From Oligoflexus sp. (GTDB lineage: Bacteria; Bdellovibrionota_B; Oligoflexia; Oligoflexales; Oligoflexaceae): DNA of 62,893 bases. The notes below the pieces were generated by a model. The model was not told where the DNA came from. It did no database searches and worked only from the letters and a program-made list of their open reading frames with translations. A program made the position numbers and the translations under genes. The stretch is from assembly GCA_014377445.1 (NCBI GenBank), contig JACMPP010000117.1, positions 1-62,893 of the forward strand, read 5' to 3'. Shown here one piece after another: positions 1-7,936 of this stretch (positions are counted from its first letter, which is position 1; each line of letters starts with the position of its first letter).

Positions 1-315
1 ATATAGCATCTGACGCCACTTATCGACATGAGTTGAGGATAGACCGTTGCTTCTTAAGAACTCTCCACGCTCATCTTCTGCAAGAGAATCGTATACAATT
101 ATCGCCTGCATTCGGCGTGACGGCTGCCAACGCTCTGGGGAAGTTGCTGGCTCGATTGACTCGGCTTCATAACTCGATGCAGATACCCAGACATAGAGGG
201 TGCTGTGGCTGACACCGAACTCTCTAGAGATCTCTCGTGTTGATCTGGCGCCTTGGGTGAGGAACGCTTGCACTGCCCTATCTTTAAATTCTTTGGAAAA
301 AGCTGTCGCTGCCAT
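1..315 (-). CDS. Transposase OrfA-like protein, partial (runs off left edge)
   Basis: The minus strand is open from an ATG at 315 to the window edge (105 codons). The first half is a helix-turn-helix of the kind in IS3-type OrfA proteins: a basic FSKEFKDRAVQ start, then EISREFGVSHSTLYVW. The second half (ERWQPSRRMQAIIVYDSLAE, then FLRSNGLSSTHVDKWRQML) resembles the second DNA-binding segment of OrfA proteins that carry an LYPEQIxxWR-like motif. The protein would bind the element's ends and work with an OrfB/DDE catalytic protein, which would lie beyond the left edge. Terminal inverted repeats could not be defined between 316 and 460. Calling it transposase-related is fairly safe; the exact IS family is not. 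Confidence 0.75.
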   Translation of the reverse strand, partial: MAATAFSKEFKDRAVQAFLTQGARSTREISREFGVSHSTLYVWVSASSYEAESIEPATSPERWQPSRRMQAIIVYDSLAEDERGEFLRSNGLSSTHVDKWRQMLY

Positions 316-447
316 GAAAATCTCCTTGCTGGTTTATATCATGCTGACGACTTCTTTCCTGTCACATACCGGGACCTGCCGGTCGGAATCACGGGAATGC
401 GCAAAGCGTCAGCGAGCTGGAGGGTTGGAGTGCGATAGATTGCGCTA

Positions 448-469
448 GAGCGCCTTTTATGAGGCGCTC
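448..469. terminator. Small hairpin at the 3' end of the mini-lipoprotein gene
   Basis: A 7-bp perfect stem (gagcgcc / ggcgctc) encloses a short T/A-rich loop and overlaps the stop codon of the minus-strand lipoprotein gene. It lies between that gene and the transposase gene. There is no T-run after it on the minus strand, so terminator function is only possible. Confidence 0.35.
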
Positions 470-473
470 ACAA
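463..473 (+). repeat. 11-bp direct repeat, left copy (GGCGCTCACAA)
   Basis: The same 11 bases recur at 8744-8754 in the same orientation. In both places they follow a hairpin and a TTTATGA sequence. The copies bracket the accessory gene cluster. An 11-mer repeat across 8 kb can arise by chance; only the matching context makes it notable. Confidence 0.35.
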
Positions 474-629
474 CATTTCAGGGTGGACAGGTTCATCAAT
501 GATTGACTCGGGAGCAGCTTCTTCAAAAGAGGTAGAACCTAATTCGCTCACCGGTTTTTTACAGGCTGCGAAAGCAAGGGCGGACACAAGCCCAATCATG
601 AGACCAGAATGTGGGAGAGTTGTCTTCAT
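468..629 (-). CDS. Putative 53-residue mini-lipoprotein
   Basis: A short minus-strand frame starts with a typical export signal: MKTT, a hydrophobic stretch (LMIGLVSALAFAA) and then a cysteine followed by KK, as in bacterial lipoproteins. The mature part is only about 31 residues and is acidic and proline-containing. The lipobox is imperfect, with F at -3 and A at -1. The size and mature sequence recall entericidin-like or lysis-type small lipoproteins only in being tiny; no family is recognised. It lies between the transposase and a divergent exported protein. Translation is inferred from the signal peptide alone. Confidence 0.5.
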   Translation of the reverse strand: MKTTLPHSGLMIGLVSALAFAACKKPVSELGSTSFEEAAPESIIDEPVHPEML

Positions 630-938
630 TCAGCCCTTATTTCGAGAAAGCTAGAATTTGGATGCACCGGCTTATATCACCTGTTCTAAAAGCTTAATCT
701 GCTAGTTCTTCGCCGTAAATTCAGGGGATACTAAGGCCATGTGAATCTGACATTTAAGCTAAATCTCGAGGAGCGACTTAACGCCTGATCGATTCAAGGA
801 TGATTTGCTCAAAAATTAAGACTGTCTTCGTCTTAGACGGATGGGCTGATTGAAATTATTGACAATATAGAGCCTCAGCCTTGGTAACGGACTTGCAAGG
901 AAAGCATCAGTATTCCTCTTTTCTTGTTGGAGCAGTCA
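630..938. other. Intergenic region between divergent genes
   Basis: No convincing ORF. A TTGACA hexamer at 859-864 would suit a -35 box for the gene at 939, but the hexamer 17 bases downstream is a poor -10. A small 6-bp inverted repeat (taagac / gtctta) lies near 816-835. Nothing else is recognisable. Confidence 0.4.
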
Positions 939-1970
939 ATGTTGAAGTTTGTAGCAGCTGGCATTTTCGTAATAATCCCAGGCAATCTTCTTGCTTTTTC
1001 ACTAAATGAGAACGCAATAAACTGCACTGGGACACAAGGCGCGATGGTCGAGATGTGCTCGCTTCCTTCGGAACAGTTAGCTGCGACCCAACCGATAGAG
1101 TCCGATTTTTATGTGAGTTACTCCATGACGTGCGACCAGGGCACAGCGAGACCGGAACGCTCTAGCGTCGTAGTAAGCCTGCCCAACGGCAAAGAAATGG
1201 CTGTTAACTCCAATCAGCCCCTCCTTACCGACATTCACGTCGGTATCAGTTACGGACCGCTGACACTTAAAGACAATTCGCCCGATGAGCTCATAAACGG
1301 TCGATTTACGGATTGCCGTCTTATTATTACAAATATCCGTATAGAAATGAGCGCCGCCGAATTGGCTAGAAGATCGGCGGAAGCAGCAGCGGTTCGGGAG
1401 AAGTACACGTCGATGATACAAGCGACGAAACAGGACGTAGAATTACACCGAACCCTGTTAATGTCTCTGCAATCGAACCTTTATTTCCGGACAGGTCAGC
1501 GCAATGAGATGGGCTGTCTTATCAAAACATGGTCCAATGATGATTTATTCGCGGATATGGTATCGGATCTTAAGAGCAAGTTCGCCGGCACCTTTGGCGA
1601 ATTTAAAGACTCCGATTTCGATTGCACAACGAAGTCTTTTCCCCAGCTTACAAATGAAGGAATGACATGCACCGACTACACATTAGAAGGCGTGCAAAAA
1701 GCTTTAAGAAATCTCGCGATAAGTCTAAACTCACGCTACTTCTACGAAACTTGTTCCACGGAGAAAAGTTACCTCCAACTCATGACGTGGTATGAGGAAG
1801 AGTCTAGTAATCTTGCGGCCGCGATTGAGCAAACTCGAGCCGCCCAACTCCCCGATCTCGTCGATCAACTCGAGACACTGAGGAGTGAAGTAAGTTCTAT
1901 CGTGACAAGAACATGTAGCTCGGAAAAATGCACAATCCTTTCTGTAGATGTCTCTTCCGTTCCAAAGTAA
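939..1970 (+). CDS. Exported protein of unknown function
   Basis: The ATG at 939 was chosen over an in-frame TTG at 924 because GGAG lies about 7 bases upstream of it and it opens directly on a signal peptide (MLKF, hydrophobic core, LLAFS). The mature protein is about 325 residues with eight or more cysteines, so it probably forms disulfides in the periplasm or outside the cell. An N-terminal half, possibly beta-rich, is followed by helical segments with many Ala, Glu and Arg (around residues 140-190 and 290-330). No family is recognised. It is the first gene of the accessory block and is followed by a hairpin terminator, so it is probably transcribed separately from the toxin operon downstream. 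Confidence 0.75.
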   Translation: MLKFVAAGIFVIIPGNLLAFSLNENAINCTGTQGAMVEMCSLPSEQLAATQPIESDFYVSYSMTCDQGTARPERSSVVVSLPNGKEMAVNSNQPLLTDIHVGISYGPLTLKDNSPDELINGRFTDCRLIITNIRIEMSAAELARRSAEAAAVREKYTSMIQATKQDVELHRTLLMSLQSNLYFRTGQRNEMGCLIKTWSNDDLFADMVSDLKSKFAGTFGEFKDSDFDCTTKSFPQLTNEGMTCTDYTLEGVQKALRNLAISLNSRYFYETCSTEKSYLQLMTWYEEESSNLAAAIEQTRAAQLPDLVDQLETLRSEVSSIVTRTCSSEKCTILSVDVSSVPK

Positions 1971-1977
1971 ACTAACC

Positions 1978-2012
1978 GGCCCGCCCTTTACAGGAGATGC
2001 GGGCCCTTCTTA
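1978..2012 (+). terminator. Hairpin terminator after the 939-1970 gene
   Basis: A perfect 7-bp GC-rich stem (ggcccgc / gcgggcc) with a 14-base loop starts 8 bases after the stop codon and is followed by the pyrimidine stretch cttctt. This matches a rho-independent terminator with a weak T-tract. Confidence 0.6.
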
Positions 2013-2173
2013 ACCCTCGGTTGTCAGCACTTAAACGCCCCACTGTTATCCCGCCCGACAATGTCAAATGACTGTTCACTCGGTAAGCTTTTTAATAAAT
2101 GAGATCGTATGCTTACGACCGGCATGGCCTTTGCAATATCAAATGCATGAACCTTATCGAGTTGGAAGATCCG

Positions 2174-3442
2174 ATGATAAAATCTCGCAACGTTTTCGTG
2201 GGTTTTCTTATGTTATTCCTGGGCCTATCACAGCAAATATTCGCAGAGATCAGAATTGATCTTCCACAGTCTGAAGAGCAATTAAACAAGCTACTCGACA
2301 CGCTTCGAACGACTGCTCTTCCACAAGTTGAAACCATCGAACGTTGTATGAGAGAAACCAATAACGTTGTCACCGATTATACCGAAATAAGACGAAGATA
2401 CCTTTCACATGCCCCTAACACCAAACCTTTGGCATCAGCCTCAGATGTTCAAGTAGTCGGAAGCAATTACGACCTAAGTCTTACCCTAAATTTTGACTAC
2501 TACACCTCTACAAATGCCACTTTCTTTCAAATTATCGACACATTCATCACGGAAGAAGCTCGGTTGGACAATGATGCAACGCTCGAAGACATAAACGGTC
2601 ATTACCGATCCCTCGATCGACGCCTTAACGCTTTGAGAGAGCAACTCTACCCCACTACTCAGATCGAAACGCAGTTTCTCTCTTTCCTCGATGGCAGCCG
2701 GAAAGGGTTGAGCCGCTATCTCACTCGTAATAAGACGGCAATTTCGAGACTTGCGAGTGATGAGTGTGAAAATGCGCCGGTCAAGGAAAAACTACTTCTC
2801 CTCCAAGCAGACGCTTCTGAACTTATGAATGTTGTCTCAGAAATGCGCGATTTTGCGCTTGCACTACGTCTCAAGCGTACAAATTTAGTCCAACGACTTC
2901 AGATTATTGCTAGTCAACGAGTTGATAGTCTTTGGCGAAACAGATTTGCAATTGAAGCGACAGAAACGCAGGACAAAATCGAAAAGTTGCTTAAAACAGC
3001 GAGAATCGGGGCAGAGCTGGAGGAAAGCTGGATACTTTCGAATATGAGAGGCCTAGGCGATGGTTTACATCTTAAGTTTCTTCAATATCAGGCTCCTCTT
3101 CGCATATTAATTACCGAATTGGGTCGTTTAAAAGAATTTGAGCGGCGTTTTCAGGCACTCGCGAGCTCTGAACCGGGCGACGAACAAATCTATCTTGGAA
3201 AGATCCAGAACTACCGGGAGGTGGTCAATAAAGAGATCGCTGCTTTAATAGCCAAAGGTTGGAAGGGGCAACTAGGTAGACAGATATTGCTCAACAAGAA
3301 ACGCCTCGAGAAAGCCACCGGCATCTGCAAGGAAAGACTAGAGAACCACTTACGCGTCGCCTCGATAGTCACAAATGAATCTGGTTTTGCTGAAGCTGAA
3401 CAGAACTACTTTGAGGTCATCAACTCATGCACAGCAAAATAG
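2174..3442 (+). CDS. Exported helical protein, first gene of the toxin operon
   Basis: The open frame reaches upstream to 2099, but the ATG at 2174 has GGAAG upstream and begins a clear signal peptide (MIKSR, hydrophobic core, cleavage near QQIFA-E), giving 422 residues. The mature protein looks almost entirely alpha-helical and charged, with long heptad-like stretches (around residues 190-300), few cysteines and no transmembrane segment after the signal. No family is recognised. Its last codons overlap the start of the lipoprotein toxin gene by 16 bases, which implies co-transcription and probably coupled translation. A role in export, display or stabilisation of the toxin is inferred from position only. 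It could equally be an independent structural protein. Confidence 0.75.
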   Translation: MIKSRNVFVGFLMLFLGLSQQIFAEIRIDLPQSEEQLNKLLDTLRTTALPQVETIERCMRETNNVVTDYTEIRRRYLSHAPNTKPLASASDVQVVGSNYDLSLTLNFDYYTSTNATFFQIIDTFITEEARLDNDATLEDINGHYRSLDRRLNALREQLYPTTQIETQFLSFLDGSRKGLSRYLTRNKTAISRLASDECENAPVKEKLLLLQADASELMNVVSEMRDFALALRLKRTNLVQRLQIIASQRVDSLWRNRFAIEATETQDKIEKLLKTARIGAELEESWILSNMRGLGDGLHLKFLQYQAPLRILITELGRLKEFERRFQALASSEPGDEQIYLGKIQNYREVVNKEIAALIAKGWKGQLGRQILLNKKRLEKATGICKERLENHLRVASIVTNESGFAEAEQNYFEVINSCTAK

Positions 3443-5127
3443 TCCCCGTATTTCTTATACTAGGTCAGATGCTTTTAATAGCATGCAGTCCACCACAGGA
3501 TGGTGGCGTTCGCGGCATAGAAAATGACGCTGCTTGTTTGAGTGGAGCATCTACAAACAGTCCGTGCACTACACTCGATTTTGACTACACTCCTGAAGGA
3601 GAAATTGCTGCCGTTGGCCACAGTGGAGCGACCACAGGCAATTTGGAAACTGCAGACAGCTCAGCAACTCCATCGGGACAGCTTGAGTCGCTGCCAAATT
3701 TTGACGATGAAGGTCTCAATAGCGACTTTGAGACCTTTTCAAGAACAACTGATCCTCACTCGGGTTCATCCGATACTCTGTCAGACACAGTTGACTCTTC
3801 CAGTGATAGCCCTGATTCCACGCCACCCCACACTCATCCTTCTGGTTCGTCTTCGAACCAAAACGGACTCATGGACAAAATCATGAATTCCGTCCTTGGC
3901 AAAGTCATGGGAACGATCGGCAATTTATTCGGAAGCGGAGACAAGAAGAAAAAGGAGAAAGAAAAGGAGATTCAAGAGAAAGTTCGGCAGACCGAAGATA
4001 TTGGAAGAAAAATAGAAGCATTAGTAACGTCCTCCCGCGACAGCTACAGAGACGACTTCAACAAACTAGAAGAGATGACCAGCGGTAGCTTCTCGAAACC
4101 GAAAGAGATTAGAAAACTTGTTCAGAAAAAGGCCGAAGGTTACAACAAAAACCTCGGTGAAATAGCAAATAGAAGACCGGATATTACGGACGAAAAGAAT
4201 GCCAGTAACGCAAGTCCCAATGACCCCGAATCGAATTGCAATGAAATGCATGACTGTAATCTTAACACTCCAGAACAGCGTAAACTGAAAGGTGTGAAGG
4301 ATTATATCGCGGGTGCGCGCGAATACGTTAAAGGCGCATACTCAGGTGATGACGCGAAAGAAAGAGAAGGCATTCTAGACTCAGCGGACTCCCTCACCGA
4401 TGCCGCTAGCGCTCATTACCGCAACGGTGACATTGAACTCGGCGACGAGACAGTCGAATTGGCTAAGAAGGTTGCGGACATCGTCGTAGGAGCAACACCA
4501 GTCGTCGGCGATATCGTCGATATAGCTTCAGCAATCACAGGTAAGAATTTAATCACAGACGAGCCTCTATCGGACGAAGAGGCAATTATTCAAGTTGCTT
4601 CCGCGTTGACTTCTCTTGCGACCGGTGGCTATGTCGGTACCATCAACGATATCCGCAAAGGCGGAAACGTTCTCAAAGAAGCAATCAAGCAGCACGTTAA
4701 AAAAGAAGCAAAAAAAGAGGCTAAGAAACAAGCCGGCGACATCGCAAGAAAAGAAGGCGAGCGCCGCATGAAGCAGGCCGAAGAAGGCGAGCGACAGGCG
4801 AAAGATGCTAATAAGAAAGAAACCGCTGAAGATTTTTATAGATCAAATCGAGATAAGCCACCTGGAGAAAGGGTTGCAGCAATTCGAACAAAAGCCGATG
4901 CCCTCGCTAAAGAAAAAGGAATGCAGAAAGACAATAAGATCAGTAAGATGAACAATCGCACAGTGTACAAAGATAACGATGGAAGTTACTGGTCGGTCGA
5001 TACGCTTCATGGAACGTTCGAAAAATTAGATTCTAAAGGGCGACATCAGGGAGAGTACGATTTCGATTTTAAAATTATTGACGGGACTCAGGATAGGAGC
5101 GGTGGTCATGACCTCAGAATTCAGTAA
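3427..5127 (+). CDS. Lipoprotein polymorphic toxin with C-terminal colicin-E3-like ribonuclease domain
   Basis: Predicted contact or surface toxin of 566 residues. Order of parts: lipoprotein signal (LLIAC, mature Cys20, Ser at +2); a Ser/Thr/Asp/Pro-rich low-complexity stretch (about 30-155); a Lys/Glu-rich coiled coil (about 170-260); a hydrophobic segment around 345-410 with TPVVGDIVDIASAITGKN and a later ATGG, like the pre-toxin TG domain; a second Lys/Glu/Ala-rich linker (about 415-465); and a C-terminal domain of about 60 residues. That last domain has W-S-V-D525-T-L-H528-G-T-F-E532 followed by KGRHQGEYD. The D-x2-H-x3-E spacing is identical to the catalytic Asp510/His513/Glu517 of colicin E3, which cuts 16S rRNA near the decoding site. 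R557 or R564 could take the place of Arg545. The immunity gene starts inside its last codons. Anchoring such a nuclease as a lipoprotein is unusual. Domain calls are from memory of the families, not from a search. Confidence 0.82.
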   Translation: MHSKIVPVFLILGQMLLIACSPPQDGGVRGIENDAACLSGASTNSPCTTLDFDYTPEGEIAAVGHSGATTGNLETADSSATPSGQLESLPNFDDEGLNSDFETFSRTTDPHSGSSDTLSDTVDSSSDSPDSTPPHTHPSGSSSNQNGLMDKIMNSVLGKVMGTIGNLFGSGDKKKKEKEKEIQEKVRQTEDIGRKIEALVTSSRDSYRDDFNKLEEMTSGSFSKPKEIRKLVQKKAEGYNKNLGEIANRRPDITDEKNASNASPNDPESNCNEMHDCNLNTPEQRKLKGVKDYIAGAREYVKGAYSGDDAKEREGILDSADSLTDAASAHYRNGDIELGDETVELAKKVADIVVGATPVVGDIVDIASAITGKNLITDEPLSDEEAIIQVASALTSLATGGYVGTINDIRKGGNVLKEAIKQHVKKEAKKEAKKQAGDIARKEGERRMKQAEEGERQAKDANKKETAEDFYRSNRDKPPGERVAAIRTKADALAKEKGMQKDNKISKMNNRTVYKDNDGSYWSVDTLHGTFEKLDSKGRHQGEYDFDFKIIDGTQDRSGGHDLRIQ

Positions 5128-5470
5128 AGAAAATGATATGATGTGGAAGTCATTTGATGAGATAACAGAATTATCCTTAGGGAGGGGAGCTATCTTCAGA
5201 GTCCCCGCGAGCTATCCTTACGAGGAATATGTCGACTTTATGCTAATAGTAAACATCGATTCACCGTGCGGGATGTCTGTTCTCGTAGCATCTGGATTTA
5301 AATCCGGTTTAATCCATGTTAACCCGCCTGCTGAGGCAAAAGGCGGAAATCAATCGTTAAGTACTGAATGGCTCAAAAAGAATTGGAGCCATTGGATAAA
5401 CGAAGCGGAATTGTCCTCTATAAAGTATATTCGCCGTCGTGTGATCCGAGATCCATCTGCTAACCCTTAA
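5108..5470 (+). CDS. Cognate immunity protein (Imm45-like)
   Basis: The ATG at 5108 was chosen because AGGAG lies 8 bases upstream; the frame is open from 5078. The gene overlaps the toxin stop by 20 bases. The 120-residue product has no signal peptide, so it stays in the cytoplasm where an rRNase would act. Features: an N-terminal helix with W-K-S-F-D-E-I, RVPASYPYEEYVDFML, a beta-rich middle with SGFKSGLIHV, then STEWLKKNWSHWI near the C-terminus. The pattern YP-x-EEYVDFML, GxKxGLIxVxxPxE and WLxxNWxxWI is what I recall for Imm45-type immunity proteins. It is not the classical colicin E3 immunity fold. Gene order and overlap are the strongest support for the role. Confidence 0.78.
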   Translation: MTSEFSKENDMMWKSFDEITELSLGRGAIFRVPASYPYEEYVDFMLIVNIDSPCGMSVLVASGFKSGLIHVNPPAEAKGGNQSLSTEWLKKNWSHWINEAELSSIKYIRRRVIRDPSANP

Positions 5471-5477
5471 AACAAAG

Positions 5478-5502
5478 GGCACGGATGCAAATATCCGCGC
5501 CA
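5478..5502. terminator. Weak hairpin between convergent genes
   Basis: An interrupted stem (ggc-cggat / atccg-gcc) lies between the immunity gene and the convergent lipoprotein gene. There is no T-tract, so its role as terminator is uncertain. Confidence 0.3.
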
Positions 5503-5515
5503 AAGATTGACCTAA

Positions 5516-6442
5516 TCAAATCGGCCTAATCAAATCGCCATCTATCACAAAAGCATTTTTAGGAATCTTGTCACCACATTCGGATTTCAACTTCTTCATC
5601 AAATCGCCCTTGAATTCCAAGCTGAGCGATTTCCCTTCGGATTTTACAATAAAGTCTCTGTCGTACTTAATATCGTCAATCATCAGATTAGTTCCCTCTT
5701 TGTTCCAGATACTTCTTTGGGCTTTAAGGGCAAAATCGGAAATCGTGAATTGCTTCAAACCATTGATCTGATTTGAGAAATAATCCACGGTATAAGAGTT
5801 TCCGTCACACTTAATGCCCAAAGAATACTCCGTGTTATCCTCTTCAGTAACATTTAGGGGTAACACATCGGTCGCGAATTCAAATTTGAGTTTAAGACTT
5901 TCCTTGGAATCATAGGAAGGTTTGACTCCTATCATTGCATACGATTTGAGGTTCTCCAGCACCATACTCTGCCCGCCTACTTCGAAAGTATACTTGCCAT
6001 CGTTATACCCGAGCTTACACGCCGCGGATCTACCACCTGTGCACAACTCATTAACGAGGTTATTCTCGAGATTCAGAAATTTGCCATTCGCCTTTCCGGT
6101 TCTCTTAGCTTGTGTCCAGGAGACCGATTCGCCGAGTGCAGTTAGATCAATGACTTCTTTGCTGGAAACCAATCTAAGATTTTGTTGATCGGTTGAATAC
6201 AGGACTATCAAATCCTTTTTATCAGGGCTTTGAGCCTTTCCGACGAACAAGACTTTACTACCTTGATTAGCGCCGAGTCTCTGCTTAATCGACTCCCCAA
6301 TAGGTAGGCTTTCGAATATAACTAATATTTTTTCTGAACCATCTTCCGGACGTAGTTTTGAGTCATCTTTAACGTCAGAAGAAGCATTAGTCTTGCAGGA
6401 CACTACTGTTAAGAGGCAGCATATTAGTGCAGTTCTTTTCAT
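5516..6442 (-). CDS. Lipoprotein of unknown function
   Basis: The ATG at 6442 has AGGAG five bases upstream; an in-frame GTG at 6448 would sit inside the Shine-Dalgarno. The 308-residue product starts MKRTALICCLLTVVSC, an SPII signal with lipobox VVSC and Lys at +2. The mature protein looks beta-rich and soluble, with alternating hydrophobic/polar segments and four further cysteines that could pair (Cys-Gly-Gly and Ala-Ala-Cys-Lys around 137-145, then Cys around 209 and 291). No family is recognised. It lies 40 bases downstream of the trypsin-like lipoprotein gene on the same strand, so the two are probably one operon. A link to the neighbouring toxin operon is possible but unproven. Confidence 0.72.
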   Translation of the reverse strand: MKRTALICCLLTVVSCKTNASSDVKDDSKLRPEDGSEKILVIFESLPIGESIKQRLGANQGSKVLFVGKAQSPDKKDLIVLYSTDQQNLRLVSSKEVIDLTALGESVSWTQAKRTGKANGKFLNLENNLVNELCTGGRSAACKLGYNDGKYTFEVGGQSMVLENLKSYAMIGVKPSYDSKESLKLKFEFATDVLPLNVTEEDNTEYSLGIKCDGNSYTVDYFSNQINGLKQFTISDFALKAQRSIWNKEGTNLMIDDIKYDRDFIVKSEGKSLSLEFKGDLMKKLKSECGDKIPKNAFVIDGDLIRPI

Positions 6443-6482
6443 TATCACTCCTGATATAAAATCGTGGGTACTATCAATATCT

Positions 6483-7766
6483 TTAAGGATTCGGCAATAA
6501 CGTACAATCCATTTTGCTATTTTTCTCGACCACCTCGTCGATCATTTCGACCAACTCCACATTTGATCTTTCACTTCGTCTAATTTCAGAAAAAAGATCT
6601 TTCAGCAGAATCGAAACTGCGTTGGAAACAATCTCGGCATCTTGTCGATTGTCCTGAGTGAACTGCCTAAGCTCATCGCTCGAGGGTGTTTTCGCAACAC
6701 TCTTATTCCCCCCAAGAACTAACCCCATGATCCTCCGCTGAGTTCTATTTATCACCGCCCCGCCAGAATCCCCGTCCGAGACATCGCATGGGAAAAGGAA
6801 ATAACCGATAGGCGAGTGGCTAGGTAAATCCTTAGTTGGATATCGGTCCGGCGTGACCACCTTACAATCGGCATCGGATGACACTCCTAAATAGCCCGCA
6901 AGATTCCGATAGCTTCCGTAACCTACAATCGCCAACCTATCGCCCACTGCCGGATCTTGACCTGTTTGAATGCAGATTGGTAATGCATCGAATTGGGTCT
7001 TCGACTCAGTGGGGGATACGGCTAATAGGACTGCATCAAACGACTCGCTTCGCCAAAGAATTCTCTTGCAAACTGCCGAGCTTCCATCATCGTCAAACGC
7101 GTAAGCGCGACGACCGTCACACGTTGCTTTTCCATTGTAAAGCGAACTGTTAAAAACGTGATCAGCTGTTAGAACCAAGTACTCATTCTTAAATTTTCCG
7201 AGAAATAAACTCGTCCCTGCTTGAATCTTTTGCTCTGATGAGCTTGAACCTTCATCACTTTTTAGTCGTTGAGCTAGGACCATCTGACTCATAGGCTTAA
7301 CTTTTGACCAATTGGATTGGTTAGAATAAGTCCTCTCCCATTTATCGCCAGAACGGTATCCGAAAGACGATTGATAAATCCTTAGGTAGTTTGAAGTCCA
7401 TTTATTTTCCGGTAGACTGGCAAGTCCCGTCTTAATAAGAATTGAAAAGTTACCTTTGGTCTCAACCTGATCATCAGCACTGAGCGATAGGCTACCGTTC
7501 TTTGACAACTTTAATCTTTCGGGACATGGCTTTTCTGGGCATTCTATTTTGAACATGTAGTCTCTGACGATCGAATCAGTCGTTTCTAATGTCATTTCAA
7601 AGGCATCACCTTGATCGATCTCAATCCTTGGGATGCCCGCAACTTTCAGTGATGCGGGTTCGACGATCTCATGCATTGGGACGTTTTTGGAATGGCTCCG
7701 TCGCGATGCGCAATTGTTCAAACTGAGGAGTAGTAAGGTGAAAAACAGAAAACTACATATTTTCAT
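6483..7766 (-). CDS. Trypsin-like (S1 family) serine protease, lipoprotein
   Basis: 427 residues. The N-terminus MKICSFLFFTLLLLSLNNC is a lipoprotein-type signal, although Asn at -1 is unusual. An accessory N-terminal part of about 150 residues precedes a chymotrypsin-fold protease with all three catalytic positions: His203 in LTADHVF, Asp244 in SFDAVLLAV and Ser334 in DGDSGGAV. Cysteines near the catalytic residues could form the usual S1 disulfides. The enzyme would act at the cell surface or in the periplasm. GGAG five bases before the ATG supports the start. It is probably in one operon with the lipoprotein gene at 5516. It could process exported proteins encoded nearby, which is inference. 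The intergenic region at 7767-7936 separates it from a divergent exported protein. Confidence 0.85.
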   Translation of the reverse strand: MKICSFLFFTLLLLSLNNCASRRSHSKNVPMHEIVEPASLKVAGIPRIEIDQGDAFEMTLETTDSIVRDYMFKIECPEKPCPERLKLSKNGSLSLSADDQVETKGNFSILIKTGLASLPENKWTSNYLRIYQSSFGYRSGDKWERTYSNQSNWSKVKPMSQMVLAQRLKSDEGSSSSEQKIQAGTSLFLGKFKNEYLVLTADHVFNSSLYNGKATCDGRRAYAFDDDGSSAVCKRILWRSESFDAVLLAVSPTESKTQFDALPICIQTGQDPAVGDRLAIVGYGSYRNLAGYLGVSSDADCKVVTPDRYPTKDLPSHSPIGYFLFPCDVSDGDSGGAVINRTQRRIMGLVLGGNKSVAKTPSSDELRQFTQDNRQDAEIVSNAVSILLKDLFSEIRRSERSNVELVEMIDEVVEKNSKMDCTLLPNP

Positions 7767-7936
7767 CTATACTCCACGATCACTTTGCATTCAGCTCAAG
7801 TCAGTTTAAGGAGAGGCATCAAACCCGACACTCCTTGTAAACCCCAAACGTGACTTCCGATTTTTGACTTTATCATGGTAACATAGGACAGGCCAATTTC
7901 CGTCTCAGATGTAAGCTGAAAATCAAAGGTATGAGC

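Noticed and set aside
859-887. sigma70 promoter at TTGACA before the 939 gene
   Set aside because: The -35 is perfect but the -10 at 17 bases matches only two of six positions.
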